A DNA stretch of 64,000 nucleotides, from assembly GCF_038049925.1 (NCBI RefSeq), contig NZ_CP145809.1, positions 2,204,599 through 2,268,598 on the forward strand. Reading direction: 5' to 3'. Below the pieces are notes generated by a model, which was not told where the DNA came from, did not search any database, and saw only the letters and a program-made list of their open reading frames with translations. The DNA comes from Georgenia sp. M64 (GTDB lineage: Bacteria; Actinomycetota; Actinomycetes; Actinomycetales; Actinomycetaceae). Below are positions 52,249 through 61,819 of the stretch, one piece after another (within the stretch, counting starts at the first letter, position 1; each line of letters opens with the position of its first letter). A program made the position numbers and the translations under genes.

Positions 52249-53274
52249 TCAGGCGCGCCGGTAGACGACGTCGGTGACGAGCTGGCGCCGCTCCCCCGGG
52301 GCGAGCGCGAGCTCGTCCGCCTGGTCGGCGCGGTTGAGCGCGTCGGTGAGCAGCTGGCAGGGCTCGACGGCGATCGAGCCGCGCGGGTCGCGCTCGAGGG
52401 CGTCCCCGGTGAACACGTGGACCACGCGGGCCTGGAAGGGCTCCTGCTCGACGGTGAGCGTGTCGCCGGTGCGGGGCGAGCGCACGACCGTGGCCACGAC
52501 ACCGTCGTCGTCGGGGACGAGGTTGGTGAAGGCGTCGTCGAGGGCGGCCTGGCCCAGCGGCGCGAACCGCACGGGCGCCGCCGTCCCGGCGTAGGCCTGC
52601 TCCCCCGCGAGCGGGATGAGGGTGGGGTCGGTGAGGACGCGGGCTCGCGCCGGGATGCTCAGCTCGAGCTCGTCGACGCTCGCGTGCCCCGGAAGGCGCA
52701 GGTAGGGGTGCCAGCCGAGAGCCACCGGCGCGGCGGTCTCGCCGATGTTCCGCGCCACGAGCTCCAGGCCGAGCCGGGCCTCGCCGAACGAGCCGATGCC
52801 CAGGGAGTAGGTGGCGGTGACCTCGACCGAGAACGGGTACCCAGGGTTGAGATCGGGGGTGATCGTGGCGGTCAGACGCAGGGTGCGGTCGGAGTCCGTC
52901 GCCCCTGCGACGGCCCGGCGCCACGGCACGTCGGTGAGCAGGCCGTGGAGGGCCTCGCGGGTGCCGTCGGCGTCGGCGCCGAGGTCGTGGGAGGTCCCGG
53001 CGAAGGTGTACCGGGCGTCGCGGACCCGGTTCGACCACGGGGCCAGGACGGCGCCGCGGTACCCGTCGCGCTCGGCGAGCTCGGCTGCGCTGCGGTAGCC
53101 GTCGTGCAGGTCGGCCGGGGCACCGTCCGGGCCCGGCACCTGCCAGCGCAGGAGCGTCGCGCCCGTCTCCGCCACCTCCAGGAGCGCACCGTCGGGGTGG
53201 ATCAGCACCCAGGTGGTCTGCCCGTCGAGGTCCCCGCGGGTCACCGCGGCGCGGGTGACGGAACTGGTCTCCAT
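52249..53274 (-). CDS. Aldose 1-epimerase family protein
   Basis: A 341-residue beta-sandwich enzyme interconverting alpha and beta anomers of sugars. Motifs: PWSNRVRDARYTF, HGLLTDVPW, GWHPYLRLPG (catalytic His region) and VEPCQLLTDALNRAD (catalytic Glu). ATG 53274 has AGGAG 5 nt upstream; an upstream in-frame start would lack one. Sugar specificity unknown. Single gene. Confidence 0.9.
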   Translation of the reverse strand: METSSVTRAAVTRGDLDGQTTWVLIHPDGALLEVAETGATLLRWQVPGPDGAPADLHDGYRSAAELAERDGYRGAVLAPWSNRVRDARYTFAGTSHDLGADADGTREALHGLLTDVPWRRAVAGATDSDRTLRLTATITPDLNPGYPFSVEVTATYSLGIGSFGEARLGLELVARNIGETAAPVALGWHPYLRLPGHASVDELELSIPARARVLTDPTLIPLAGEQAYAGTAAPVRFAPLGQAALDDAFTNLVPDDDGVVATVVRSPRTGDTLTVEQEPFQARVVHVFTGDALERDPRGSIAVEPCQLLTDALNRADQADELALAPGERRQLVTDVVYRRA

Positions 53275-53388
53275 GCTTGCTCCTGCTCTCGTACGTCGTC
53301 TGGCCCTCAGCATGACCGATCGGCGCCGCCCGCGCGGGAGTGTCCACGTCGCGGCCCGGGTCCGGCACCGCCGGGGAGCCGGGCGGGG

Positions 53389-56301
53389 TCAGCTGGCGGG
53401 CACCACGTTGACGAGCCGGGGCGCGCGCACGACGACCGTGCGGATGTCCTTGCCGCCCAGCGCCCGGGTCACCGCCGGGCTCGCCAGCGCCAGCTCCCGC
53501 AGGTCGTCCTCCCCGATGGAGACGGGCACCTCGAGCCGGTCGCGGACCTTGCCCGCCACCTGCACGACGCACGTGGTCGTCTCCTCCACCAGCAGGGCGG
53601 GATCCGCCGTCGGGAAGGGCTCACGGGCCAGGGAGGTCGTGTGACCGAGGCGGGACCACAGCTCCTCGGCGATGTGCGGCGCCACCGGGGCGACCATGAG
53701 GACCAGCGGCTCGATCGCCTCGCGGGGCACCTGCGCCAGGCCAGTGAGGTGGTTGTTGAGCACGATCATGCGCGCGATGGCGGTGTTGACGCGCATCGCG
53801 GACATCTCGGTCTCGACCTCGGCGACCGTGCGCGCGACGAGACGCCGGGTGGCCTCGTCGGCACCGGTGTCGACGACGGTCGTCTCGCCGGTGACCTCGT
53901 CGACGACGTTGCGCCACAGCCGCTGGAGGAACCGCTGCGACCCGACGACGGCGCGGGTGTCCCACGGCCGGGAGTCCGCCAGCGGGCCCATGGACATCTC
54001 GTAGACGCGGAAGGTGTCCGCGCCGTACGTGGCATACATGTCGTCGGGGGTGACGATGTTCTTGAGGGACTTGCCCATCTTCCCGTACTCGCGGAAGACC
54101 TCCTGGCCCTGCCAGGTGAAGGTCGGCTCGCCGTCCGCGTCTGCGGACTCCTCGACCTCGTCGGCCGGCACGTACTGCCCCCGGGCGTCGGCGTAGGCGT
54201 AGGCCTGGATGTAGCCCTGGTTGAACAGCCTGTGGAACGGCTCCGAGCTCGAGACGTGGCCGAGGTCGAACAGGACCTTGTGCCAGAACCGGGCGTAGAG
54301 CAGGTGGAGGACGGCGTGCTCGACCCCGCCGACGTACAGGTCCGCACCGCCGGAGACGTTGGCGGCCACGGCGGTGCCGTCGGCGGCGGTCGTCGCCGGT
54401 CGCGGGCCCATCCAGTACCGCTCGATCTCGGGGTCGACCAGGGCCTGGTCGTTGCGCGGGTCGAGGTAGCGCAGCTCGTACCAGCACGACCCCGCCCAGT
54501 TGGGCATGGTGTTGGTGTCGCGGGTGTAGGTGCGCGGGCCGTCGCCCAGGTCGAGCTCGACGCGCACCCAGTCGGTGGCGCGGCCCAGCGGGGGCTCGGG
54601 CGAGGACAGCGCGTCGTCGGGCTCGAAGGTGCGCGGGGAGTAGTCCGGCACCTCGGGCAGGTCCACGGGCAGCATCGACTCGGGCAGGGCGTGCGCGCGG
54701 CCCTCGTCGTCGTAGACCACGGGGAAGGGCTCGCCCCAGTAGCGCTGCCGGGAGAACAGCCAGTCCCGCAGCCGGTACGTCGTGGCGCCACGCCCCACGC
54801 CGTTCTCCTCGAGCCAGGCGATGGTCCTGTCCTTGGCGGTCGCCACGTCCAGCCCGTCGAGGCTGAGGGACCCGCCCGAGGAGTTCACGACCGTGCCGTC
54901 GCCGGAGTAGGCGCCGCCCTCGAAGCCCTCGGGCGGGGCGACGGTGTGGATCACGGGCAGCTCGTACGCCTGGGCGAAGGCGAAGTCGCGCTCGTCGCCG
55001 CCGGGGACGGCCATGATCGCGCCGGTGCCGTAGCCCATGAGGACGTAGTCGGCGACGAACAGCGGCACCTCGGCGCCGTTGACGGGGTTCGTGGCGAGGA
55101 TGCCCGTGAACACGCCGGTCTTGGGGCGCTCGGGGTCCTGGCGCTCGACGTCGGTCTTCGCGGCGGCGGCCTCCTGGTACGCCTGCACCGCCGTCCGCGG
55201 GTCGGCGGCGCCGCCGGTCCAGACGTCCTTGGTGCCCGCCGGCCACGCGGCCGGCACGGCGCCGTCGTGGAGCAGCGGGTGCTCGGGCGAGACCACCATG
55301 AAGGTGGCGCCGAAGAGCGTGTCCGGCCGGGTGGTGAACACGGTCAGCGGCTCGTCGGTGCCGGGCACGGCGAAGTCGACGTGCGCGCCCGTGGATCGGC
55401 CGATCCAGTTCCGCTGCATCGAACGGACCTTCTCCGGCCAGTCGATCGTGTCGAGGTCGTCGACGAGGCGGTCCGCGTAGGCGGTGATCCGCATGTTCCA
55501 CTGGCGCAGGCTGCGCTTGAACACCGGGTAGTTGCCGCGCTCGGAGCGGCCGTCGGCCGTGACCTCCTCGTTGGCCAGGACGGTGCCCAGCCCGGGGCAC
55601 CAGTTCACCGGTGCCTCGGTGATGTAGGCCAGGCGGAAGGAGTCGACCACGTCGGCCCGCTCACCCGGGGAGATCTCGTCCCAGGGGCGACCGTCCGGGG
55701 TGGGCCGGGTGCCAGCGGCCAGCTCCGCCTCGAGCTCGGCGACCGGCCGGGCCCGCCCGGTCCCGCCGTCGGCCCGGGGGGCGTCGGCGTCGTAGAAGGA
55801 GCCGTAGATCTGCAGGAAGATCCACTGCGTCCAGCGCACGTAGTCGGGGTCCGTGGTGGCGAACGTGCGGCGCTGGTCGTGGCCCAGGCCCAGGCGCCGC
55901 AGCTGGCGGCGCATGTTGACGATGTTCTCCTCGGTGGTCACGCGGGGGTGCTGACCGGTCTGCACGGCGAACTGCTCGGCCGGCAGGCCGAACGCGTCGT
56001 AGCCGAGGGTGTGCAGGACGTTCTTGCCCTTCATGCGGTGGTAGCGCCCCACGACGTCCGTGGCGATGTAGCCCAGCGGGTGGCCCACGTGCAGGCCCTT
56101 GCCCGATGGGTAGGGGAACATGTCGAGGAGGTAGAACTTCTCCCCGGCCGCGTCGCCGGCGAGGTCGCCGGTGGGGTTGTCGGCGTGGAAGGTGCCGAGC
56201 TCGTCCCAGCGGTCCTGCCACCGCTCCTCGATCGTCCCCGCCAGGGCGGCGGTGTAGCGGTGGGGGGTCTGCGCCCCGGGTGCGTCGTCGTGCTGGCTCA
56301 T
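53389..56301 (-). CDS. leuS: Leucyl-tRNA synthetase
   Basis: A 970-residue class I synthetase charging tRNA-Leu. HIGH motif is HVGH in [21 protein letters not shown] is KMGKS (usual in actinobacteria), and the editing domain contains the [11 protein letters not shown] threonine-rich motif and the [16 protein letters not shown] segment. Starts at ATG 56301 behind AAGGACGAGGG. Preceded by a leader with a short Leu-containing peptide and hairpins, so attenuation by leucyl-tRNA supply is likely. Confidence 0.97.
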   Translation of the reverse strand: MSQHDDAPGAQTPHRYTAALAGTIEERWQDRWDELGTFHADNPTGDLAGDAAGEKFYLLDMFPYPSGKGLHVGHPLGYIATDVVGRYHRMKGKNVLHTLGYDAFGLPAEQFAVQTGQHPRVTTEENIVNMRRQLRRLGLGHDQRRTFATTDPDYVRWTQWIFLQIYGSFYDADAPRADGGTGRARPVAELEAELAAGTRPTPDGRPWDEISPGERADVVDSFRLAYITEAPVNWCPGLGTVLANEEVTADGRSERGNYPVFKRSLRQWNMRITAYADRLVDDLDTIDWPEKVRSMQRNWIGRSTGAHVDFAVPGTDEPLTVFTTRPDTLFGATFMVVSPEHPLLHDGAVPAAWPAGTKDVWTGGAADPRTAVQAYQEAAAAKTDVERQDPERPKTGVFTGILATNPVNGAEVPLFVADYVLMGYGTGAIMAVPGGDERDFAFAQAYELPVIHTVAPPEGFEGGAYSGDGTVVNSSGGSLSLDGLDVATAKDRTIAWLEENGVGRGATTYRLRDWLFSRQRYWGEPFPVVYDDEGRAHALPESMLPVDLPEVPDYSPRTFEPDDALSSPEPPLGRATDWVRVELDLGDGPRTYTRDTNTMPNWAGSCWYELRYLDPRNDQALVDPEIERYWMGPRPATTAADGTAVAANVSGGADLYVGGVEHAVLHLLYARFWHKVLFDLGHVSSSEPFHRLFNQGYIQAYAYADARGQYVPADEVEESADADGEPTFTWQGQEVFREYGKMGKSLKNIVTPDDMYATYGADTFRVYEMSMGPLADSRPWDTRAVVGSQRFLQRLWRNVVDEVTGETTVVDTGADEATRRLVARTVAEVETEMSAMRVNTAIARMIVLNNHLTGLAQVPREAIEPLVLMVAPVAPHIAEELWSRLGHTTSLAREPFPTADPALLVEETTTCVVQVAGKVRDRLEVPVSIGEDDLRELALASPAVTRALGGKDIRTVVVRAPRLVNVVPAS

Positions 56302-56316
56302 CGTCCCTCGTCCTTC

Positions 56317-56419
56317 GTGGCTCCTGACATGACAAGACCTCCCGGTCACGGGAGGTCAGCCGCGCTGAGGCGGCGCCTGGGCGCCGCCGGGGTCAGCGCG
56401 GCCGCGTCAGGAGCACCAC
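56317..56419 (-). promoter_or_regulatory. leuS leader attenuator: hairpins and long-range pairing
   Basis: On the minus strand: the left arm GTGGTGCTCCTGAC (56406-56419, inside the leader peptide at its Val and Leu codons) is complementary, with a 2-nt bulge, to GTCAGGAGCCAC (56317-56328) just before leuS. Between them are a stem with GCGCTGA/TCAGCGC outside and GGCGGCGCC/GGCGCCGCC inside (56362-56399), and a terminator-like hairpin GACCTCCCG, TGAC, CGGGAGGTC (56336-56357) followed by TTGTC. A ribosome held at the Leu codons would cover the left arm and alter which structures form. Confidence 0.65.
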
Positions 56420-56428
56420 GGTCGTCAT
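56393..56428 (-). CDS. leuS leader peptide (11 residues)
   Basis: ATG-led open frame MTTVVLLTRPR ending in TGA, directly after a TAGCCT box with 6 nt between, so probably leaderless. It has two adjacent Val and two adjacent Leu codons, fitting a sensor of branched-chain tRNA charging. Its stop codon lies in the outer stem of the following hairpin. Confidence 0.65.
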   Translation of the reverse strand: MTTVVLLTRPR

Positions 56429-56434
56429 GGGCCC

Positions 56435-56440
56435 AGGCTA
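56435..56440 (-). promoter_or_regulatory. -10 box of the leuS leader promoter
   Basis: TAGCCT, 6 nt, then the ATG of the leader peptide. No -35 match. Confidence 0.5.
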
Positions 56441-56472
56441 TCGCAGCCCGGCGGAGGCCCCGCGGGCGCGGC

Positions 56473-57849
56473 TCAGGGACGCCGGCCGGTGCCCCGGGTG
56501 GTGGGCCGGGAGGCTCCTCGGCGGCGGCCGTCGCGGCGCTCGGGGTGCTCGGCGGGGCGGGCGGGGTGCTCGAGCCGGTCGCTGCCGGCGGAGCCGTGGT
56601 GCAGCTCGGCGTGCTCGGGCTCCTCGGCGGCCCGGCCGCGGATGCGGACCCGGGCGCGGATGCGCAGCACGACCGCTCCGGCCACCGCGGAGATCACCGA
56701 CGCGAGGATGACCGCGAACTTGGCGTGGTCGCCCTCGGTGGTCGCCCCGAACGAGAGCTCGGCGATGAGGAGGGAGACCGTGAAACCGATCCCGGCGAGC
56801 ATGCTCACCCCGGCGAGGTCGGGCAGGTCCACGCCGTTGCCCAGGCGGAGCCGGGTCGTCCGGACGAGCAGGGCCACCCCGCCCCAGATGCCCAAGGGCT
56901 TGCCGAGGACGAGGCCGGCCATGACGCCGATGGAGATGGGGTCGCCGAGGACCTCGCCGAGACCGCCCGAGTCGACGACCGACACCCCGGCGGCGAAGAA
57001 CGCGAACAGCGGGAGGACGAGACCGGCCGACCACGGCTGGACCCGGTCCACGAAGGCGTGGGTCATCGACTCGCGCTCGCCGCCGCGGGTGCGGGCGGGC
57101 ACGCTCATGCCCAGGAGGACGCCGGCGACGGTGGCGTGCACGCCGGCCTCGTGCATGAGCACCCAGGCGACGAGCGCCACCGGCACGAGCACCCACCAGG
57201 CGTGCACCCGGCGCTGGACGAGGACGGCGAACACGGCGATGGCCGCCAGGGCCCCGGCGAGGGGCAGGAAGTGGATCTCCTCGGTGTAGAACACCGCGAT
57301 GACGGTGATGGCGAGGAGGTCGTCGACGACGGCCAGCGTCATGAGGAAGACCCGCACCGCGGGCGGCAGGCCCCGGCCGAAGATGCCGAGCAGTGCGAGC
57401 GCGAAGGCGATGTCGGTGGCGGTGGGGATGGCCCAGCCGCGTCCGCCGCCGGAGTCGGTGAAGGCCTGGACGCCGGCGTAGATGAGCGCGGGCACGGCCA
57501 TGCCCAGCACCGCCGCGAGCATGGGCAGCAGGGCCTGGGAGAACTTGCGCAGCGACCCGGTCACGAACTCGGTCTTGAGCTCCAGGCCGACGACGAAGAA
57601 GAAGATCGCGAGCAGGCCGTCGGCCGCCCACGAGCCGAGGGAGAGGTCGAGGTGCAGCGCCGCCGGTCCGACGACCGTCCCGGTGAGGGCGTGGTAGCTC
57701 TCGCGCCACGGGGAGTTCGCCCACACGAGCGCGACCACCGCGCCGAGGAGGAGGAGCGCACCGCCGAAGCGCTCGTCCTGAAGACGCGCCCTCAGGCCGC
57801 GGCGGTCGTGCGGGTGGAGCGTGGGGACGTGGTGCTGGACTCCGGGCAC
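56473..57849 (-). CDS. nhaA: Na+/H+ antiporter NhaA
   Basis: A 458-residue antiporter with 11-12 helices. The ion-binding pair is Asp176-Asp177 in TLAVVDDLLAI, with TATDIAFA (143-150) of the inverted helix. It exports sodium for protons. The C-terminal 60 residues are a charged Arg/His/Glu tail, longer than in E. coli. GTG 57849 has AAGGG 9 nt before it; the longer frame would add 32 unlikely residues. 70 bp behind a MarR gene on the same strand. Confidence 0.94.
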   Translation of the reverse strand: MPGVQHHVPTLHPHDRRGLRARLQDERFGGALLLLGAVVALVWANSPWRESYHALTGTVVGPAALHLDLSLGSWAADGLLAIFFFVVGLELKTEFVTGSLRKFSQALLPMLAAVLGMAVPALIYAGVQAFTDSGGGRGWAIPTATDIAFALALLGIFGRGLPPAVRVFLMTLAVVDDLLAITVIAVFYTEEIHFLPLAGALAAIAVFAVLVQRRVHAWWVLVPVALVAWVLMHEAGVHATVAGVLLGMSVPARTRGGERESMTHAFVDRVQPWSAGLVLPLFAFFAAGVSVVDSGGLGEVLGDPISIGVMAGLVLGKPLGIWGGVALLVRTTRLRLGNGVDLPDLAGVSMLAGIGFTVSLLIAELSFGATTEGDHAKFAVILASVISAVAGAVVLRIRARVRIRGRAAEEPEHAELHHGSAGSDRLEHPARPAEHPERRDGRRRGASRPTTRGTGRRP

Positions 57850-57919
57850 GGGTGGGTCCCTTCCTGGTGGGTCGGCGAGAGAGTCGCCGACCAGACTTCC
57901 CGGCACACCGCCGTTCAGG

Positions 57920-58408
57920 TTACGTGAGGGGCGGGACGCCCGCACGCCCGTCCCGCTGGGCGGCCCGGAGCCGGGTGGTGAGCGCGGTGAGGGTGCGCAG
58001 CTCCTCCGCGCTGAGCGCCCCGCCCACGTGCGAGGCGATCGAGCGCACGTGGCGGCGTCCGATGGTCCGCTGCATCTGCGCCCCCGCCTCCGTGAGCGAG
58101 ACCAGCACGCCGCGGCCGTCGTCGGGCGCGGGCTCGCGCGCCAGCAGGCCGCGCTCGACGAGCCGGTCGACCATCCGGCTGAGACTGGGCTGGCTGAGGA
58201 AGACCTCCTCGTTGAGGTCCCGCAGCCGCATCCGTGACCCGCCCGCCCGGCTGAGCGTGAAGAGCACGTCGTACTCCCGGGCCCGCAGCGGAGCGAAGTC
58301 CCCGGCCCGCTCGAAGCGCTTCATGAGCGTGGACTGGGCCCGGAAGAGCGACTCCCACGCCTCCGCGGCCAGCCGCGAGTCCGACGTCGTGCCTGGATCC
58401 TCGGTCAC
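57920..58408 (-). CDS. MarR-family transcriptional regulator
   Basis: A 162-residue winged-helix regulator: LRDLNEEVFLSQPSLSRMVDRLVERGLLAREPAPDDGRGVLVSLTEAG is the DNA-binding part with wing. GTG start behind GAGGGGG. It may control nhaA, which follows at 70 bp, or itself; no operator palindrome is plain. Ligand unknown. Confidence 0.9.
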   Translation of the reverse strand: MTEDPGTTSDSRLAAEAWESLFRAQSTLMKRFERAGDFAPLRAREYDVLFTLSRAGGSRMRLRDLNEEVFLSQPSLSRMVDRLVERGLLAREPAPDDGRGVLVSLTEAGAQMQRTIGRRHVRSIASHVGGALSAEELRTLTALTTRLRAAQRDGRAGVPPLT

Positions 58409-58613
58409 TGAGCCCCCTCACGTCTCGATGCGGACGCATGCTCCCACACCCGCGGTGGGCACGGCACGACGCCGAGGACGGCGACGTCGAGGACGTCCTG
58501 GTGCGACGTCGCTCGTCGGTACCTCCCGCGCGGCCCCGGACGGCCAGGAACGCGGCCGGCGGCCCACCTGTCGGAGGGTCGCCGGCCGCGCGAGCTGACG
58601 GGGCTCGTCCGGG

Positions 58614-59927
58614 CTAGCCGGCCGTCAGCCCCATGGCGGTCGGGAGCCACATGGAGATGGCCGGGATGAAGACGACCACGAACAGGCCGAGCACCAGCGA
58701 GACGAGGAACGGCCAGAGCCTGCTCACCACGGGCTCGATCCGCAGCCCCGCCACCCGGGCACCGACGAACAGCACGTTGCCCACCGGTGGGGTGATCACC
58801 CCGAGGGAGAGGTTGAACACGATCATCGTGCCGAAGTGGATCGGGTCGATCCCGAACTCCATGACGATCGGCAGGAAGATCGGCGTGAAGATGAGGATCG
58901 CCGGCGTCGGGTCCATGAACGTGCCGACGACGAGGAGGATCACCATCATGAGGACGAGGATCACCGTCGGGCTGCTGGTCAGCCCGAGGACGGCCTCGGA
59001 GATCATGTCGGGGATCCGGGCGAACGACATGACGAAGGACAGCGCGGTGGAGACGCCCACGAGGAGCATGACGATCGCCGTCGTGCGGGCCGAGTCGAGC
59101 AGGATGCGCGGCAGGTCCCGCACGTGCAGGGCCCGGTAGGCGAACCCGAGGACGAGGCTGTAGACCACGGCGATGGCCGCGGACTCCGTGGCCGTGAAGT
59201 ACCCGGCCAGGATGCCGCCGACGACGACGACGATCATGAGCATCGACGGGACGGCCTTCCACAGCACGAGGACCGCCTGGGCGAACGTCGGGTGGTCGCT
59301 CGAGCGCAGCCGGCCGGGCTGGCGACGGGCGTAGACGTAGACCATCGCCATGACGGCGCCCGCCCACACCAGGCCCGGTCCGACACCGGCCATGAACAGC
59401 GCCGCGATCGAGGTGGACGACACGAGCGAGTACACGATGAAGGTGTTGCTCGGCGGGATGAGCATGCCGGCCGGGGCGGAGGCGACGTTGACGGCGGCGG
59501 CGAAGGTGCGCTCGTAGCCGTCCTTGCGCATCCGGGGGGTCATGACGGTGCCGACCGCCGCGGCGGCGGCGACGGCCGCGCCGGAGACGGCCCCGAACAT
59601 GGCGTTCGCCACGACGTTCGTCTGGGCGAGGGAGGCCGGCATGCGCCCGGTGAGCACCTTCGCGGCGTCGATGAGCCGCCCGGCGATGCCGCCGTTGTTC
59701 ATGAGGACGCCCGCGAGGACGAAGAACGGGATCGCCAGCAGCGGGAAGGAGTTGATGCCCGTGAACATCCGCTGGGCGGAGACGAGCACCGCCTGGTCGG
59801 TGCCCAGGAGCACGACGGCCGCGCCGAGCGAGGACAGCCCCACGGTGACGGCGATCGGCACGGAGGCGACGATCCCGAGGATGATGCCGAAGAGCAGGAT
59901 GAGTCCCGCGATGGTGTTGGTGTCCAT
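58614..59927 (-). CDS. dctM: TRAP transporter large permease (DctM)
   Basis: A 437-residue, 12-helix permease of the DctM type: IPFFVLAGVLMNNGGIAGRLI, MTPRMRKDGYERTFAAAVNVASAPAGMLIPPSN, and PTPAILIFTPIFLPIV. ATG at 59927 is chosen: AGGAGG stands 5 nt before it, while the GTG one codon earlier is too close. Overlaps dctQ by one base. Takes up the acid bound by DctP, driven by sodium. Confidence 0.94.
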   Translation of the reverse strand: MDTNTIAGLILLFGIILGIVASVPIAVTVGLSSLGAAVVLLGTDQAVLVSAQRMFTGINSFPLLAIPFFVLAGVLMNNGGIAGRLIDAAKVLTGRMPASLAQTNVVANAMFGAVSGAAVAAAAAVGTVMTPRMRKDGYERTFAAAVNVASAPAGMLIPPSNTFIVYSLVSSTSIAALFMAGVGPGLVWAGAVMAMVYVYARRQPGRLRSSDHPTFAQAVLVLWKAVPSMLMIVVVVGGILAGYFTATESAAIAVVYSLVLGFAYRALHVRDLPRILLDSARTTAIVMLLVGVSTALSFVMSFARIPDMISEAVLGLTSSPTVILVLMMVILLVVGTFMDPTPAILIFTPIFLPIVMEFGIDPIHFGTMIVFNLSLGVITPPVGNVLFVGARVAGLRIEPVVSRLWPFLVSLVLGLFVVVFIPAISMWLPTAMGLTAG

Positions 59928-60439
59928 CACACGGCCTCCTCGTCGGCTGCCTCGAGGCCGGCGTAGGCCGGCTCGGTGCCCCGGGCGATCCCCTGGAGGT
60001 GGTAGATCGCGTAGAACGCGACGAACAGCCCCGAGATCGGCAGGGCGAGGTACATCTGACCGATGGTGAACGGCAGCGCGCTGAGGTTCTGCCCCATCGC
60101 GCCCTGGGCGGCCCGCCACCCGCCCCAGACCAGCACCACCACCGCGAAGATGATGATGAGGACCTGGACGGCCATGGCGATGACCCGCTCCACCTTCTCG
60201 GGGAAGAGCCGGACGACGAACTCGACCGCGATGTGGCCGCGCTCGCCGAAGACGTACGCGGCGGCGAACAGGCCGAGCCAGACGAACGTCTGACGGGCGA
60301 GCTCCTCGGACCACGTGCTGGGGTTGCCGACGACCTGGCGGGAGAAGACCTGCCAGACCACGACGAGGACCAGCACGGCGAAGAGTGTCACGGAGATCGT
60401 GGCGAGGACCTTGTCGAGGGCCTTCTTGAGGGTGGTCAC
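59927..60439 (-). CDS. dctQ: TRAP transporter small permease (DctQ)
   Basis: A 170-residue protein with four helices: VWQVFSRQVVGNPSTWSEELARQTFVWLGLFAAAY is the DctQ signature. The start is GTG 60439, 7 nt after a perfect AAGGAGGT; the GTG at 60448 lies inside that ribosome site and is excluded. Forms the membrane part with DctM. Confidence 0.93.
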   Translation of the reverse strand: MTTLKKALDKVLATISVTLFAVLVLVVVWQVFSRQVVGNPSTWSEELARQTFVWLGLFAAAYVFGERGHIAVEFVVRLFPEKVERVIAMAVQVLIIIFAVVVLVWGGWRAAQGAMGQNLSALPFTIGQMYLALPISGLFVAFYAIYHLQGIARGTEPAYAGLEAADEEAV

Positions 60440-60479
60440 GGGTAGCACCTCCTTTCAGTGGGTGACGGGCCGCGGGGGG

Positions 60480-61520
60480 TCACTCGGCGGCGGCGCGGGC
60501 GGCGTCGTAGAGGGCCTGCTGGCTCTCGGAGGTGATGAACTCCTCGGCGAGGGGCTCGAGGACCTCGGTGAAGGCGGCCTCGTCGACCTCGGTGAACGTC
60601 GCGCCGCCGGCCTCGGCGTTGGCGATGGCGTCCTCGGTGGCGGTGGCCCAGAGCTCGGTGTGCTCCTCGTGGGCGGCGGTCCACTCGGCGTCGAAGACCT
60701 CGCGGTCCTCCTCCGACATCTCGGCGAGGAGGTCGGTGTTGATGATGAGGTAGTCCAGCCCGACGAGGTGGTTGGTGTAGGACCAGTACGGGGCGACCTC
60801 GTAGTGCTTCTGGGTCCAGAACGAGACCTCGTTGTTCTCGGCGGCGTCAACGACACCGGACTGCAGGCCGGTGTAGAGCTCGCCGAAGGCCATCGGGGTG
60901 GCGGAGGCGCCCATGGCCTCGGCCATCGCGATGTGCAGGTCGGACTCCTGCACGCGCAGCTTCTTCCCGGCCAGGTCCGCCGGGGTCTCGACCGGGGCGT
61001 CGGTGGTGTAGACGCTGCGGGCGCCCTGGGTGAAGCCGCCCAGGACGGTGACGTTGTTGGACTCCTCGAGGGAGGCGTACAGGTCGCCGACGATCTCCTC
61101 GTCGTGCACGACCGACATCTGGTGCTCGACGTCGTCGAAGACCTTGGGCAGGTTGAAGACGAGGAAGTCCTCGTTGAGGTTCTCCAGCTGGGTGCCCGAG
61201 ACGATCGCCATGTCGACCGAGCCGTCGGAGACGAGCTGGAGGGCCTCGGCCTGCGCGCCGAGGGTCTCGTTGGGGTAGACGTCGATGCTGTAGCGGCCCT
61301 CCGTGGCCTCCTCGAGGCGCTGGCCGAAGTTGTCCAGGGCGATGTAGGAGGGGTGCTCCTCGGTCTGGTTCAGGGCCAGGCGCAAGGTGGCGCCGCCACC
61401 GTTGCCGCCGGCCGCGGCGGTCTCGCCGTCGCCGGTCGTCTCGCCACCACCGCAGGCGGCGAGGGTCAGCGCGGTGGCGGTGGCCAGGGCGGCCATCGTG
61501 AGGGTCTTCGTGCGCATCAT
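60480..61520 (-). CDS. dctP: TRAP transporter substrate-binding lipoprotein (DctP)
   Basis: A 346-residue lipoprotein: signal with lipobox LAAC, Cys23, then the DctP fold (LGAQAEALQLVSDGSVDMAIVSG, GKKLRVQESDLHIAMAEAMGASATPMAFGELYTGLQSGVVDAAENN with the Arg that binds a carboxylate). ATG 61520 has GAGG 8 nt upstream. Neighbouring hexuronate enzymes suggest glucuronate or galacturonate as ligand; this is inference. Confidence 0.93.
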   Translation of the reverse strand: MMRTKTLTMAALATATALTLAACGGGETTGDGETAAAGGNGGGATLRLALNQTEEHPSYIALDNFGQRLEEATEGRYSIDVYPNETLGAQAEALQLVSDGSVDMAIVSGTQLENLNEDFLVFNLPKVFDDVEHQMSVVHDEEIVGDLYASLEESNNVTVLGGFTQGARSVYTTDAPVETPADLAGKKLRVQESDLHIAMAEAMGASATPMAFGELYTGLQSGVVDAAENNEVSFWTQKHYEVAPYWSYTNHLVGLDYLIINTDLLAEMSEEDREVFDAEWTAAHEEHTELWATATEDAIANAEAGGATFTEVDEAAFTEVLEPLAEEFITSESQQALYDAARAAAE

Positions 61521-61819
61521 GGGTGTTCCTCTTCTGCTCAGCGATGAGCGTTCGGTGTGAAGCGGGCCCGGGGGGCCGGGATGTCGCGGTGGTGAGGCGT
61601 CCGTGCCGTCCGGCGCCGGCCTCTGGCTGGGCGCCACCCCCGGTGAGGTGGGGACGCCCTGATTCACCCACACGGCCGAATCGAGCGGCAATCAGTTGCC
61701 ACTCCTTGCCTTGGGCCCACTCGGGCGCGGCAAGAGACGACAACCCGACGGGCGCGCGGACGCACCGGAGGGCACGGGTCTTCCCCGCGCTCTCCGATGC
61801 GTCCGGCGTGGCCGGTCGT
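61521..61819. other. 299-bp gap upstream of the TRAP genes
   Basis: No gene seen. It must carry the TRAP promoter. The only distinct element is the GGCAA/TTGCC inverted repeat at 61687-61700; another TTGCC lies 10 bp on and a GGCAA further right. No strong -10/-35 pair stands out. Confidence 0.5.
61687..61700. promoter_or_regulatory. Possible operator before the TRAP genes
   Basis: GGCAA, TCAG, TTGCC. An inverted repeat of this size with a 4-bp centre suits a GntR- or LacI-type regulator. No regulator gene is seen nearby. Confidence 0.3.
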
